Positions 17,560 through 26,184 of a DNA stretch of 64,000 bases are shown one piece after another; positions within the stretch are counted from its first letter, which is position 1, and each line of letters opens with the position of its first letter. Origin of the DNA: Alphaproteobacteria bacterium. Its GTDB lineage: Bacteria > Pseudomonadota > Alphaproteobacteria > Rhizobiales > Xanthobacteraceae. Under the pieces are notes generated by a model. It was not told the DNA's origin. It worked only from the letters and a program-made list of their open reading frames with translations, and did no database searches. A program made the translations under genes and the position numbers. The stretch is from the NCBI GenBank assembly GCA_037200445.1, contig JBBCGH010000001.1, positions 496,001-560,000 on the forward strand, in the 5' to 3' direction.

Positions 17560-19155
17560 TCAGCCCGGCGCTGGTTCAGGTTTAAGCGCTTCGGCCTTGC
17601 GGCGTGGCGGAATTGTCAGCGCGGCCGTGAGCGCCGCGAGCAGTGCCAGCGCAGCCGCGATCCACAACGCGATGCGGATACCCTCGCCGAGCGATTGCCG
17701 GACGATGGCCTCGGCAACTTTGCGCTCCTCACCCTGAAGCGTGACCTCTGCGGCGAACTTCCCGCGCGCCTGCGAGACAGCCTGCCGGACCTCCGCGGAT
17801 AGTGCGGGTGACGCGAGTTGCCGGTCGAGGGCGCGATTGTGCGCATCGAGCGCCACGGCGCCAAGGATCGCGATCGCGAGCAGGCTCGCAAGCGAGGCGA
17901 CCCCGTTGTTGATGCCGGAGGCGGTCCCCGCCTGACGCTCCGGCACCGCGTTGATCACCGAGGTCGTCAGCGGCGCGACGGTGACGACCATGCCGAGCGC
18001 GAGCACGGTCATCGGCGCGAGCAGCGTGAGGTATGTGTTCGCGGCTCCCGGCATCGCCAGCAGCAGGAGACCGGCGGCCGCGATCGTCGGTCCGACGATC
18101 AGCGGCAAGCGCGCGCCGAAACGATCGATGAGGCCGCCGGACCAGCGCGAGAGTGTCGCCATGATGACCGTAAACGGCAGGAATGCCGCACCGGCGAGCG
18201 TTGCCGAGAAGCCGTGCACCTGTATGAGCAGGAATGGCAGGAAGAACATGACGCCGCCAAGTCCAGCGTAGAGCAGCAGCGTCAGCCCGTTCACGCCCGC
18301 AAACATGCGCGAGCGGAACAGCGCAAGCGGCATCATCGGCGGGTCAGCGCGCTGCTCCATCCGGATGAAAAGCGCGAGCAGCAGCGCACCGGCAACGATC
18401 GACGCGATCACCAGTGCATCGCTCCAGCCGCGTCCGGGCGCCGCGATCAGCCCGTAGACGAGTGCGCCGAGGCCGATGAACGCCAGCAGCGCTCCCGGCC
18501 AGTCGAGCCCGGCGGGGGCTTGCGGATCGCGGCTTTCCGGGACGTGGCGCAGCGCGATGAGAATGGTCGGCAGCGCGATCAGCGGATTGATCAAAAAGAT
18601 CCAGCGCCATGACGTGTGGTCCACGATCCAGCCGCCGAGCACCGGGCCGAATGCCGCGGAGACGGCCGAGAACGCCGCCCAGGTGCCGATCGCCCTGCCG
18701 CGCTCGCTCTCGCCGAAGGTCGCGCCGATGATGGCGAGCGCGCACGGAATCAAGAGTGCCGCGCCAGCCCCCTGCACGGCGCGGGCGAGGATGAGCTGTG
18801 CGATGTCGCCGGAGAGCCCACACCACAGCGATGCTGCGGCGAAGATCGCGACGCCCGCAATGAACACGCGGCGGCGGCCAAGCTGGTCGCCCGCAGCGCC
18901 GCCGACCAGAACCAGCGCGGTGAGCGAAAGCATGTAGGCATTGACCAGCCATTGGGTGACCGCCGCAGAAGCCTTCAGGTCGGCCTCGATGGTCGGCAGC
19001 GCGACGTTCACGACCGACTCGTCGATGTATGAGATCGTCGAGGCCAGGATGGTGACGGCAAGCACCCAGGGCTTCGCGCTTTCGTTGCAGTCCGCACTGG
19101 CTGAGACGGCGCGGATCGCCGCCTCGTCGCAGGGCCGGGCCTTGGGATTGGGCAT
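17560..19155 (-). CDS. MFS multidrug exporter, DHA2 (14-TM) family
   Basis: A 531-residue membrane transporter. The pattern is that of EmrB/QacA drug:H+ antiporters: S-Y-I-D-E-S-V-V-N-V-A-L-P-T-I in TM1, Q-W-L-V-N-A-Y-M-L-S-L-T-A-L-V-L-V-G-G-A-A-G-D-Q-L-G-R-R-R in TM2 and loop (motif A), and motif C-like G-P-V-L-G-G-W-I-V-D. About 14 hydrophobic segments can be counted. No membrane fusion protein gene is adjacent, so it may work alone in the inner membrane. It ends directly against leuD and starts 20 bases after the CoA-ester lyase gene's stop on the same strand. Confidence 0.88.
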   Translation of the reverse strand: MPNPKARPCDEAAIRAVSASADCNESAKPWVLAVTILASTISYIDESVVNVALPTIEADLKASAAVTQWLVNAYMLSLTALVLVGGAAGDQLGRRRVFIAGVAIFAAASLWCGLSGDIAQLILARAVQGAGAALLIPCALAIIGATFGESERGRAIGTWAAFSAVSAAFGPVLGGWIVDHTSWRWIFLINPLIALPTILIALRHVPESRDPQAPAGLDWPGALLAFIGLGALVYGLIAAPGRGWSDALVIASIVAGALLLALFIRMEQRADPPMMPLALFRSRMFAGVNGLTLLLYAGLGGVMFFLPFLLIQVHGFSATLAGAAFLPFTVIMATLSRWSGGLIDRFGARLPLIVGPTIAAAGLLLLAMPGAANTYLTLLAPMTVLALGMVVTVAPLTTSVINAVPERQAGTASGINNGVASLASLLAIAILGAVALDAHNRALDRQLASPALSAEVRQAVSQARGKFAAEVTLQGEERKVAEAIVRQSLGEGIRIALWIAAALALLAALTAALTIPPRRKAEALKPEPAPG

Positions 19156-19175
19156 CCGGCCAGTCTAGCGCATCG

Positions 19176-20057
19176 CTACGCGCTCCGCCCCGCAATCGCC
19201 TCCGCGATCGCAACCGTGCGGCGCGCCATTTCGGCGTGCATGCGCTCGACCATGCGGCCGTCGATCTGCACCACGCCTTTGTCCTTGTTCTCCGGCAGGT
19301 CGAACGCCTCGATCATCTTGCGGGCTTGGCTCACTTCCTCAGGCGCCGGGGAGAATGCCGCGTTGCATGGCTCGATCTGGTTCGGATGGATCAGCGTCTT
19401 GCCGTCGAAACCGAGATCGCGCGCCTGTGCGCATTCGGCCGCAAAGCCCTCGGCATCGGCGATGTCGTTGTAGACGCCATCGAGAACGTCGATGCCGTAT
19501 TCTCGCGCGGCGAGCACGCAGGTGGTGAGCCACGACAGCATCGGGGCGCGGCCGGGCAGGATGCGCGCGCGCGTCTCCTTGGCAAGGTCGTTCGTCCCCA
19601 ACACCAAGCCGGCAAGGCGCGTCTCGGAATCCCGCGCGGTCGCCGCGATAGCGCGCACATTGAACACCGCCGTCGGCGTTTCGATCATGGCCCAGACCCG
19701 CGTGCGCAGATTGGCGTGCAGGCTGAGCAGTCGCGCGCCGATCTGCTCGGGCTGTTCGCCCGTCGACACCTTCGGCACGAGGATCGCATCCGGCGCGGCC
19801 GCGAGCGCGGCATTGAGATCGTCGGCAAACCACGGCGTTTCGATGCCATTGACCCGGATGAATACCTCGCTCGGGCCAAAGCCGCCCGCCTTCACGGCGG
19901 CCACGACCTGATCGCGCGCCATCGCTTTGGCGTCCGGCGCGACCGCATCTTCCAGGTCGAGGATGACGCCGTCCACGGCAAGCGTCTTCGCCTTTTCGAG
20001 CGCGCGCGCGTTCGAACCCGGCATGTAGAGCACGCTACGGCGCGGACGGATGGTCAT
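19176..20057 (-). CDS. HpcH/HpaI aldolase / CitE-like CoA ester lyase
   Basis: A 293-residue TIM-barrel enzyme of the citrate lyase beta / malyl-CoA lyase family. Family marks: R-S-V-L-Y-M-P-G-S-N-A-R-A-L-E-K with the CoA-contact region, D-G-V-I-L-D-L-E-D-A-V-A-P-D-A-K with metal ligands, V-W-A-M-I-E-T-P-T-A-V-F-N and L-G-T-N-D-L-A-K-E. These lyases or thioesterases handle malyl-CoA, beta-methylmalyl-CoA, citramalyl-CoA or similar; the exact substrate cannot be read from sequence. It is divergent from the FAD oxidase operon across a 65-base gap that must hold both promoters. Confidence 0.87.
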   Translation of the reverse strand: MTIRPRRSVLYMPGSNARALEKAKTLAVDGVILDLEDAVAPDAKAMARDQVVAAVKAGGFGPSEVFIRVNGIETPWFADDLNAALAAAPDAILVPKVSTGEQPEQIGARLLSLHANLRTRVWAMIETPTAVFNVRAIAATARDSETRLAGLVLGTNDLAKETRARILPGRAPMLSWLTTCVLAAREYGIDVLDGVYNDIADAEGFAAECAQARDLGFDGKTLIHPNQIEPCNAAFSPAPEEVSQARKMIEAFDLPENKDKGVVQIDGRMVERMHAEMARRTVAIAEAIAGRSA

Positions 20058-20122
20058 GCGGCCCCCCTTTTGCCAGGCAACCCTAGCTGTGATGCACCAC
20101 CCATGCCACTGTCGCTCGGCGC

Positions 20123-21295
20123 ATGAGCACTCAGACCTTTGACGTAGCGATTGTCGGCGGCGCGGCGGTCGGTTCCGCCGTCGCTTATTTCCTCACCCAC
20201 GATGTCGGCTTCACCGGTTCGATTGTGGTGATCGAGCGCGATCCGACCTATGCGCAGGCCGCGACAACGCTGTCGGCTGCCTCGATCCGTCAGCAATTCT
20301 CCACCCCGGAAAACATCCGGATGAGCCGGTTCGGCGTTGCATTCTTCCGCGACCTCAAGGCGCGATTCGGCGCGGATGCGGACATTGCCTTTCGCGAGCG
20401 CGGCTATCTGCTGATGGCAGGCGAAAGCGGCGCGGCGACGCTCCGCGCCAATCATCGGGTGCAAACGGCAGAGCATGCGGACATCTTGCTGCTCGATCCC
20501 GGCGCAATGGCAGCGCAGTTCCCTTGGCTAAACACCGCGGACTTGGCACTCGGTGCTTTCGGCCGAACCGGCGAGGGCTGGTTCGACGCGCACTCGCTGC
20601 TTACCGTGCTGCGCACGGCGGCCCGCGCCAGAGGCGCGCGCTATATCCACAGCGAAGTCACCGGCATTGCGTGCGAGGGAAATCGCATCATGGGCGTGAC
20701 GCTGGCGAACGGCGAGCGCATCGGTTGCGGCACGCTGGTCAACGCCGCGGGCCCTCAGGCGGGCGACGTCGCGGCGCTTGCCGGCATTGCGCTGCCGGTC
20801 GAGCCGCGCAGGCGCAGCGTGTTCGTTGTCGCGTGCCGCACCCCGCTTCCCGACATGCCGCTGATGGTCGACCCGAGCGGTGTGTGGATTCGCCCGGAGG
20901 GCGAGATGTACATCTGTGGCGTCTCGCCGCCCGAGGACGTCGACCCGCGCGCCGCGGACTTCGAGGTGGACCACGCGCAGTTCGATGATGTGGTGTGGCC
21001 GGCGCTCGCGCATCGCGTGCAGGCGCTTGAAACGCTCAAGCTGCAGCGCGCCTGGGCCGGGCACTATGACTACAACACGCTCGACCAGAACGCCGTGATC
21101 GGCCGGCATCCGGAGATTGCGAACTTCATTTTCGCGAACGGCTTCTCGGGCCACGGCCTGCAGCAATCGCCCGCCACGGGCCGGGCCGTCGCGGAGCTGA
21201 TCGTGCACGGCAGATTCATCTCGCTTGATCTGGCGATCTTCGGCTATGAGCGCGTGGTGGCGAGGCGGCCGGTGAAGGAACTCAACGTCATATGA
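20123..21295 (+). CDS. FAD-dependent oxidoreductase (DAO family), first gene of a three-gene operon
   Basis: A 390-residue flavoprotein. It starts with D-V-A-I-V-G-G-A-A-V-G-S-A-V-A-Y-F-L, has V-V-I-E-R-D-P at the strand-2 acidic end, a G-T-L-V-N-A-A-G-P-Q-A-G-D-V-A segment, and closes with F-I-F-A-N-G-F-S-G-H-G-L-Q-Q-S-P-A-T-G-R, the usual C-terminal FAD contact in DadA/FOXRED1-like enzymes. Substrates of such proteins are amino acids or N-methylated amines. Its stop overlaps the next gene's start, so it is coupled to the PLP dehydratase. Confidence 0.85.
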   Translation: MSTQTFDVAIVGGAAVGSAVAYFLTHDVGFTGSIVVIERDPTYAQAATTLSAASIRQQFSTPENIRMSRFGVAFFRDLKARFGADADIAFRERGYLLMAGESGAATLRANHRVQTAEHADILLLDPGAMAAQFPWLNTADLALGAFGRTGEGWFDAHSLLTVLRTAARARGARYIHSEVTGIACEGNRIMGVTLANGERIGCGTLVNAAGPQAGDVAALAGIALPVEPRRRSVFVVACRTPLPDMPLMVDPSGVWIRPEGEMYICGVSPPEDVDPRAADFEVDHAQFDDVVWPALAHRVQALETLKLQRAWAGHYDYNTLDQNAVIGRHPEIANFIFANGFSGHGLQQSPATGRAVAELIVHGRFISLDLAIFGYERVVARRPVKELNVI

Positions 21296-22236
21296 TCGGA
21301 CAAGACGATATCCGCGCGGCTCACGCGCGCATCAAGTCACACTTGCGGCGCACGTCGGTGCTTCGCACCGACGCGGATGACTTCGACCTGGCGCTGCGCC
21401 ACCCGCTCACCTTCAAGCTGGAATTCCTGCAGCACACCGGCACGTTCAAGCCGCGCGGCGCGTTCAACAACCTGCTCTCGCGCTCCGTTCCGGCAAGTGG
21501 GGTCGCGGCGGCGTCCGGCGGCAATCACGGCGCGGCGGTCGCGTACGCGGCACAGCGCCTCGGCCTCAAGGCGACGATCTTCGTGCCCGACGTGTCGTCG
21601 CCGGTGAAGGTCGCGCGCATCAGGAGCTACGGCGCGGACGTGCGCATCGGCGGCGCGCGCTACGCGGATGCGCTGGACGCCTGCAATGCCTTCGTCGCGG
21701 CGGGCGGTGCGCTCTCGGTGCACGCCTATGATGCGGCTGAGACCATCGCGGGCCAGGGTAGCGTCGGCCTCGAATGGGAGGAGGATGCGCCCGAACTCGA
21801 TACCGTGCTGGTCGCGGTCGGCGGGGGCGGGCTGATCGCCGGCATCGCGGCGTGGTATGGGCGCCGCGTGAAGGTGGTGGGTGTCGAGCCCGAAGGCTCC
21901 CGCTGCCTGCATGCCTCGCTCGAAGCAGGCAAGCCGGTCGATGTGACGGTCGAAAGCATTGCGGCGGACTCGCTCGGCGCGCGCAACACGGGGCAACTTG
22001 TGTTCGATATCGCCAGGGCGAATGTCGATCATGTCGCGCTTGTCCCTGATGAGGCGATTGTCGCCGCGCAGCGCCTGCTCTGGGAGAAGCTGCGTGTGGC
22101 GACGGAGCCCGGCGGCGCGGCTGCGCTCGCCGCGCTCACGTCCGGGGCCTACAAGCCGCGTCCGGATGAGAAGGTTGGCGTGCTGCTTTGCGGCGCGAAT
22201 GTCGATCTCGCCAAACTCGCGGGCGTGGCCTCATGA
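21292..22236 (+). CDS. PLP-dependent threonine/serine dehydratase-like protein
   Basis: A 314-residue fold-type II PLP enzyme without a C-terminal ACT domain, as in catabolic dehydratases and racemases. The Schiff-base Lys lies in T-G-T-F-K-P-R-G-A-F-N-N (about residue 48), the Asn/phosphate segment is S-G-G-N-H-G-A-A-V-A-Y-A-A, and the phosphate loop is G-G-G-G-L-I-A-G. Likely reaction: deamination of L-Thr, L-Ser or a hydroxy-amino acid to a 2-oxo acid; a racemase or hydroxyaspartate ammonia-lyase is an alternative. It overlaps both neighbours by four bases (ATGA). Confidence 0.87.
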   Translation: MIGQDDIRAAHARIKSHLRRTSVLRTDADDFDLALRHPLTFKLEFLQHTGTFKPRGAFNNLLSRSVPASGVAAASGGNHGAAVAYAAQRLGLKATIFVPDVSSPVKVARIRSYGADVRIGGARYADALDACNAFVAAGGALSVHAYDAAETIAGQGSVGLEWEEDAPELDTVLVAVGGGGLIAGIAAWYGRRVKVVGVEPEGSRCLHASLEAGKPVDVTVESIAADSLGARNTGQLVFDIARANVDHVALVPDEAIVAAQRLLWEKLRVATEPGGAAALAALTSGAYKPRPDEKVGVLLCGANVDLAKLAGVAS

Positions 22237-22904
22237 GCTTTCCGGAGCGTCTCGTCGAAGGTTACCGCGACTTTCTTACCGGCCGCCTGACGCTGGAGCA
22301 GAGCCGCTATCGCGAACTCGCCGAGCATGGCCAGTCGCCCGAGATCATGGTGATCGGCTGCGCCGACTCGCGCGTCTCGCCCGAGGTGATCTTCAACGCG
22401 CGTCCCGGCGAGCTGTTCGTGGTGCGCAATGTCGCGAATCTGGTGCCACCCTACGCGCCGGACGGCCGCGCGCACGGCGTCTCGGCGGCGCTCGAGTTCG
22501 GCGTCGCGGCACTGAAAGTGCAGCACATCGTGGTGCTGGGTCACGCGCAGTGCGGCGGCGTGCGGGCGTTCGCCGAAGATGCCGAGCCGCTCTCGCCCGG
22601 CGATTTCATCGGCAAGTGGATGTCGCTGATGGCGCCGGCCGCCGAGAAGGTCGGGCCGCGCGGCGATCTTTCGATGGCGGACTATGTCACGCGCCTCGAA
22701 TACGCGAACATCGCGAACAGCCTCGACAACCTGCTGACGTTTCCGCGGCTGCGCAAGTTCGTCGAGATGGGCCAGATCACCACGCACGGCGCCTATTTCG
22801 GCGTCGCGACCGGAAGGCTCTCGGTGCGCGATCCCGCGACCGGCGAGTTCAAGCCGATCGCAGCTGAAGATTATGCGCGGCTGTTTGCGCAGCCGAGGTT
22901 CTAA
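22233..22904 (+). CDS. Beta-class carbonic anhydrase
   Basis: A 223-residue beta-carbonic anhydrase converting CO2 and bicarbonate. Zinc ligands and the catalytic dyad are intact: C-A-D-S-R-V-S-P-E (Cys, Asp, Arg), and G-H-A-Q-C-G-G-V-R (His, Cys). The opening F-P-E-R-L-V-E-G-Y-R-D-F is typical of the alphaproteobacterial group. The ATG at 22233 overlaps the dehydratase stop. Its place at the end of an amino-acid-degrading operon suggests a link between decarboxylation-derived CO2 and bicarbonate-using steps, but it may be co-transcribed for housekeeping only. Confidence 0.93.
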   Translation: MSFPERLVEGYRDFLTGRLTLEQSRYRELAEHGQSPEIMVIGCADSRVSPEVIFNARPGELFVVRNVANLVPPYAPDGRAHGVSAALEFGVAALKVQHIVVLGHAQCGGVRAFAEDAEPLSPGDFIGKWMSLMAPAAEKVGPRGDLSMADYVTRLEYANIANSLDNLLTFPRLRKFVEMGQITTHGAYFGVATGRLSVRDPATGEFKPIAAEDYARLFAQPRF

Positions 22905-22962
22905 AGCCGCCTTGCGTGTGGTCCGGCTGCGGCCGCAATCGAGCAGACCGGCGCGGCGGCGC

Positions 22963-23238
22963 TCAGGGGGGATAGCCCGCATTTTTCCAGGCGAGGAAAT
23001 CATCGAGAAACAGCGTTCGCGTGGCGTCGTCCCATACGCCGTCGGGGCATCCGGCCATCGGCATCCGTTTGCCGGTGACGCTATCGTTGATGTCGTCCCA
23101 ACTGCCCTGTACCGCGACGGGGTCCCACAGATCCAAATCCATCACATTGAGCATGTGTGTTCGGTAGCACGGCGTGAAGAACGGCTTGATCGTCGATTGA
23201 AATCCGACCGTGGCGGACGACTTGAATTTCAGCGGCAT
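22963..23238 (-). CDS. Conserved small hypothetical protein
   Basis: A 91-residue soluble protein without signal peptide or membrane segment. It has P-F-F-T-P-C-Y-R-T-H-M-L-N-V, L-D-L-W-D-P, a W-D-D-I motif, and the end G-C-P-D-G-V-W-D-D-A-T-R-T-L-F-L-D-D-F-L-A-W-K-N-A-G-Y. The rich, irregular composition and a GAGGAG Shine-Dalgarno support a real gene. No characterised family is recognised. It is convergent with the carbonic anhydrase gene. Confidence 0.7.
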   Translation of the reverse strand: MPLKFKSSATVGFQSTIKPFFTPCYRTHMLNVMDLDLWDPVAVQGSWDDINDSVTGKRMPMAGCPDGVWDDATRTLFLDDFLAWKNAGYPP

Positions 23239-23498
23239 ATTGCTCTCCTCACTGGTTCGAGTTCACGCGGGACCGGCAGGGGACGAAAGCGTCTGCTTCT
23301 TCGTGCGACAGTCGCTGCGGTCGGGTGATCATCGCCGCAGCCAACGATCGACAGCGCGAGGCCGTGGACCTTAACTCGAAAAATTATAAAGTCACAGGTT
23401 GTAGGGAAAAGAAATCTGGCTCCGGTCGCGCTGCTGCGACCGAGCCATCGAAAATCCAAAAATTTCGAGCTGGCGTCCCTCCTACGGGAGCGGGACCG

Positions 23499-24539
23499 TC
23501 AGGCTGCCTTCTTCTTCGCGGCGATCAGCTTGCGATTGATCAGGCACTCGGCGATCTGCACGGCGTTGAGCGCGGCGCCCTTGCGCAGGTTGTCGGAGAC
23601 CACCCACATCGAGAGCCCGTTCTCGACTGTCGCATCCTCGCGGATGCGGCTGATGTAGGTCGCGTCCTCGCCTGCCGCCTCGTGCGGCGTCACGTATCCG
23701 CCCGGCTCGCGCTTGTCGATCACGATGCAGCCGGGCGCCTTGCGCAGAAGCTCGCGCGCCTCCTCGGGCGTGATCGGCTCTTCGAACTCAATGTTCACCG
23801 CCTCCGAATGGCCGACGAAAACCGGCACGCGAACGCAGGTCGCGGTCAGCTTGATCTTCGGATCGAGGATCTTCTTGGTCTCGACCACCATCTTCCATTC
23901 TTCCTTGGTGTAGCCGTCTTCCATGAAGACATCGATCTCCGGGATTACGTTGAAGGCGATGCGCTTGGGAAACTTCTTCGCCTCGACCTCCTGGATCGAA
24001 TAGAGCGCCTTGGTCTGGCGATCGAGCTCCTCCATGCCGTCCTTGCCGGCGCCCGACACCGATTGATAGGTCGCGACCACGACGCGCTTGATCCTCGCCC
24101 TGTCGTGCAACGGCTTCAGCGCGACGACGAGCTGCGCGGTCGAGCAGTTCGGGTTGGCGATGATGTTTCTCTTCGAGAAGCCCACCACCGCGTCTGCGTT
24201 CACCTCCGGAACGATCAACGGCACGTCGGAGTCGTAGCGCCAGGCCGACGAATTATCGATCACGATCGCGCCTTGCGCGGCGATCTTGGGCGACCATTCC
24301 TTCGAGACCGTCCCGCCCGCCGACATCAGGCAGATGTCGACGTCGGAGAAATCGTAGTGCTCGAGCGCCTTCACCTTCAGCGTCGTGTCGCCGAACGAGA
24401 CCTCCGTGCCGAGGCTTTTGCGCGAGGCGATCGCCACCACCTCGTCGGCGGGGAATTCCCGCTCGTCGAGGATGTTCAGCATCTCGCGCCCCACATTGCC
24501 GGTGGCGCCAACGACGGCGACCTTGAAGCCCATGATCAT
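23499..24539 (-). CDS. asd: Aspartate-semialdehyde dehydrogenase
   Basis: A 346-residue enzyme that reduces aspartyl phosphate to the semialdehyde on the way to lysine/DAP, threonine and methionine. The NADP motif is V-A-V-V-G-A-T-G-N-V-G-R-E-M, the catalytic Cys is at about 132 in A-N-P-N-C-S-T-A-Q-L, and later catalytic residues occur in Q-S-V-S-G-A-G-K-D-G and R-V-P-V-F-V-G-H-S-E-A-V. Two Met codons (24539 and 24533) are equally possible starts. A Lys/Ala tail ends the protein. It stands alone. Confidence 0.96.
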   Translation of the reverse strand: MIMGFKVAVVGATGNVGREMLNILDEREFPADEVVAIASRKSLGTEVSFGDTTLKVKALEHYDFSDVDICLMSAGGTVSKEWSPKIAAQGAIVIDNSSAWRYDSDVPLIVPEVNADAVVGFSKRNIIANPNCSTAQLVVALKPLHDRARIKRVVVATYQSVSGAGKDGMEELDRQTKALYSIQEVEAKKFPKRIAFNVIPEIDVFMEDGYTKEEWKMVVETKKILDPKIKLTATCVRVPVFVGHSEAVNIEFEEPITPEEARELLRKAPGCIVIDKREPGGYVTPHEAAGEDATYISRIREDATVENGLSMWVVSDNLRKGAALNAVQIAECLINRKLIAAKKKAA

Positions 24540-24915
24540 TTGTCCTGGTTATGCGTTCCGTTCAGGTCTCCCGGTGCGCCGGTTACGGCCCTTGATCCCG
24601 TCTCCCGCCGGGAGACGGCCCGGAAGCGAGATGTCAGCGCGTCGTGCCGCCTTTGGCGGCCAGCGTTTTTGGGGTCGTTTTGGTCGACGCGGGGGTCATC
24701 GGAACTCTTGAGGTCTCGCTCCCTCTTAAATGCCCCCGGAAGCCGAAAAGTCAATTAAATCCTGTGAATGGGCCGCATGTGGCGCCTGATCGGCCCGTTT
24801 CCTAACCGCTCGTTGACCTTGCCGCCCAAAAACGCTGCCACCGCTCCCGGTTTGAAACCGGGACGCAGCCGGGACCCCCGTAGGCTTGCCGAAACGGTCG
24901 TCTTGGGGGGACGGC
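24540..24915. other. Gene-poor gap upstream of asd
   Basis: About 375 bases between the divergent asd and the hypothetical gene at 24916. It contains a short palindrome (GCCGCCTTTGGCGGC near 24648) and an AT-rich stretch at about 24723-24770 suitable for promoters. A minus-strand 21-codon ORF beginning M-T-P-A-S-T-K-T-T-P overlaps the palindrome but lacks a convincing Shine-Dalgarno. Nothing else is seen. Confidence 0.4.
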
Positions 24916-25713
24916 GTGCATCCGGTTCTGCGTAGCGCGTTGGAGGCAAAGGCCCGGCTCATCACCGGCCTGCGGGTCGCATTCGCGCTCGTCTGCATGT
25001 TCGCCAACGAGCTGCATGCGACGCTCGCGCGGACCATCGCCTACGGCGCAGGACTTGCGGCATTCGCTCTTGCCGGTCTGGAAATTCTCGGGCCCCGCGG
25101 CGGCGGCATCAAGACCGCGAACCCGGACTGGATCGAGGTCATCCGGCCGCTGCCCGCGTTCGCGCTGACCATTCCGGACTTCGAGGCCCCGCGCTATTCG
25201 ATCTGGCGTCATGTCAGCGGTGCCGGGCGCAAGGACGTGCTGAGCTTCGGCGCGGAAGGCGGCCCGACCGCCACGATCGAGATCTTCCGCGGCGATGTCG
25301 AGGAGGAGGACATCACGGCGAGCATCGCCGAGTTGCGCCTGTCCGCCGCACCCGCGGCGCCGAACAGCATCGACACGAAATTCGGGCCCGTCCGCGTCGA
25401 GAAAGAGATCGAGGATGGGCGCAACTGCCTGCACGTCTCGCGCAAGTTCGAGGAGCTGCGCTTCGAGATTTCGGGCACGTTCTGCAATGCGGGACAAGAG
25501 CTTGTCGACCACGGCATGGCGGCGTGCGCGCTCGACCGGCTGAGCCTCGTGTCCGCCGGCAGCGAGCCGCGGCTCGCGACGCTATTCGCGCGCGCCGAAC
25601 TGCGCCGCACCTTCTGCGGCCAGAGGAGCGTATTCCTCGCCGCGACTCCGAAGCGCACCGACTGGATCGACGCACAGCGCGATCCGAAGCTGCGGCGTGC
25701 GTCCACAAACTGA
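24916..25713 (+). CDS. Hypothetical membrane-anchored protein
   Basis: A 265-residue protein of unknown function. Residues about 15-57 contain one or two hydrophobic segments (R-V-A-F-A-L-V-C-M-F-A and I-A-Y-G-A-G-L-A-A-F-A-L-A-G-L-E-I-L-G), after which comes a mixed domain with repeated acidic patches (R-G-D-V-E-E-E-D-I-T-A) and a Cys-containing C-terminal half (F-C-N-A-G-Q-E-L-V-D-H; L-R-R-T-F-C-G-Q-R-S). GTG at 24916 is preferred to TTG at 24886 because GGGGGGAC lies just ahead. The topology suggests a large extracytoplasmic domain. Confidence 0.65.
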   Translation: MHPVLRSALEAKARLITGLRVAFALVCMFANELHATLARTIAYGAGLAAFALAGLEILGPRGGGIKTANPDWIEVIRPLPAFALTIPDFEAPRYSIWRHVSGAGRKDVLSFGAEGGPTATIEIFRGDVEEEDITASIAELRLSAAPAAPNSIDTKFGPVRVEKEIEDGRNCLHVSRKFEELRFEISGTFCNAGQELVDHGMAACALDRLSLVSAGSEPRLATLFARAELRRTFCGQRSVFLAATPKRTDWIDAQRDPKLRRASTN

Positions 25714-25717
25714 AGAT

Positions 25718-26059
25718 TCATTGCTTGCTGAACGGATTTTGCCAGCCGCGCCCGGTAGCCGGCGCGCGCGGTGGATATGTCGCCTCCAGATAGTTCAGCA
25801 CCACCGTTCGGTCCTTCTCGTCGAGCGGCGGCATGTTATGGCGGCGGACCATCAGGTTGAGCGAGTCCTCCCAGGCCGCCCGCGTCAGGCCTTGCGCCGC
25901 CACGAGCTTGAAGTTGTGGCAGGCCGTGCAGGCGTAGAAGGTCTCGTCGCGCCCGGCGCCGGCGGGGAAATCCTCCGGGTTCTCGTCGCGCGGGGTGAAA
26001 TTTTGCGCGATTGCGGGAGTTGAGAGCAACAACAGCGCGCCACACAACAGAGGCGTCAT
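25718..26059 (-). CDS. Monohaem cytochrome c, SorB-like subunit of sulfite dehydrogenase
   Basis: A 113-residue exported c-type cytochrome. A signal peptide (P-L-L-C-G-A-L-L-L-L-S-T-P-A-I-A-Q) precedes one haem site, C-T-A-C-H, near residue 43, and a probable Met ligand in H-N-M-P-P-L. It would take electrons from the molybdoenzyme encoded upstream and pass them to the respiratory chain. The tail P-A-T-G-R-G-W-Q-N-P-F is typical of SorB relatives. The ATG at 26059 lies at the edge of a palindromic repeat that separates it from sorA. Confidence 0.85.
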   Translation of the reverse strand: MTPLLCGALLLLSTPAIAQNFTPRDENPEDFPAGAGRDETFYACTACHNFKLVAAQGLTRAAWEDSLNLMVRRHNMPPLDEKDRTVVLNYLEATYPPRAPATGRGWQNPFSKQ

Positions 26060-26167
26060 GCCCCGCGAAAGCGGGGCATCCAGTAAACACCGAAGGCCAG
26101 ATGAGATGACGTCGACCAACACATTCTCCGGTGATTACTGGGTCGCCCGCCTGCGCGGGCGATGACG
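26053..26167. repeat. Palindromic repeat pair inserted between sorA and sorB
   Basis: Two hairpins bracket about 75 bases: GCCCCGCGAAAGCGGGGC at the left and TCGCCCGCCTGCGCGGGCGA at the right, followed respectively by ATCCAGTA and preceded by TACTGGG in opposite orientation. This is the layout of a paired palindromic element of the BIME kind. The left hairpin borders the sorB start codon, so it may affect sorB translation or partly end sorA transcription. Confidence 0.7.
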
Positions 26168-26184
26168 AACGATAGGTCGGGGAC

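Noticed and set aside
24639-24701. 21-codon minus-strand frame starting M-T-P-A-S-T-K-T-T-P upstream of asd
   Set aside because: No convincing ribosome site and it overlaps a palindrome; left as an unconfirmed possibility.
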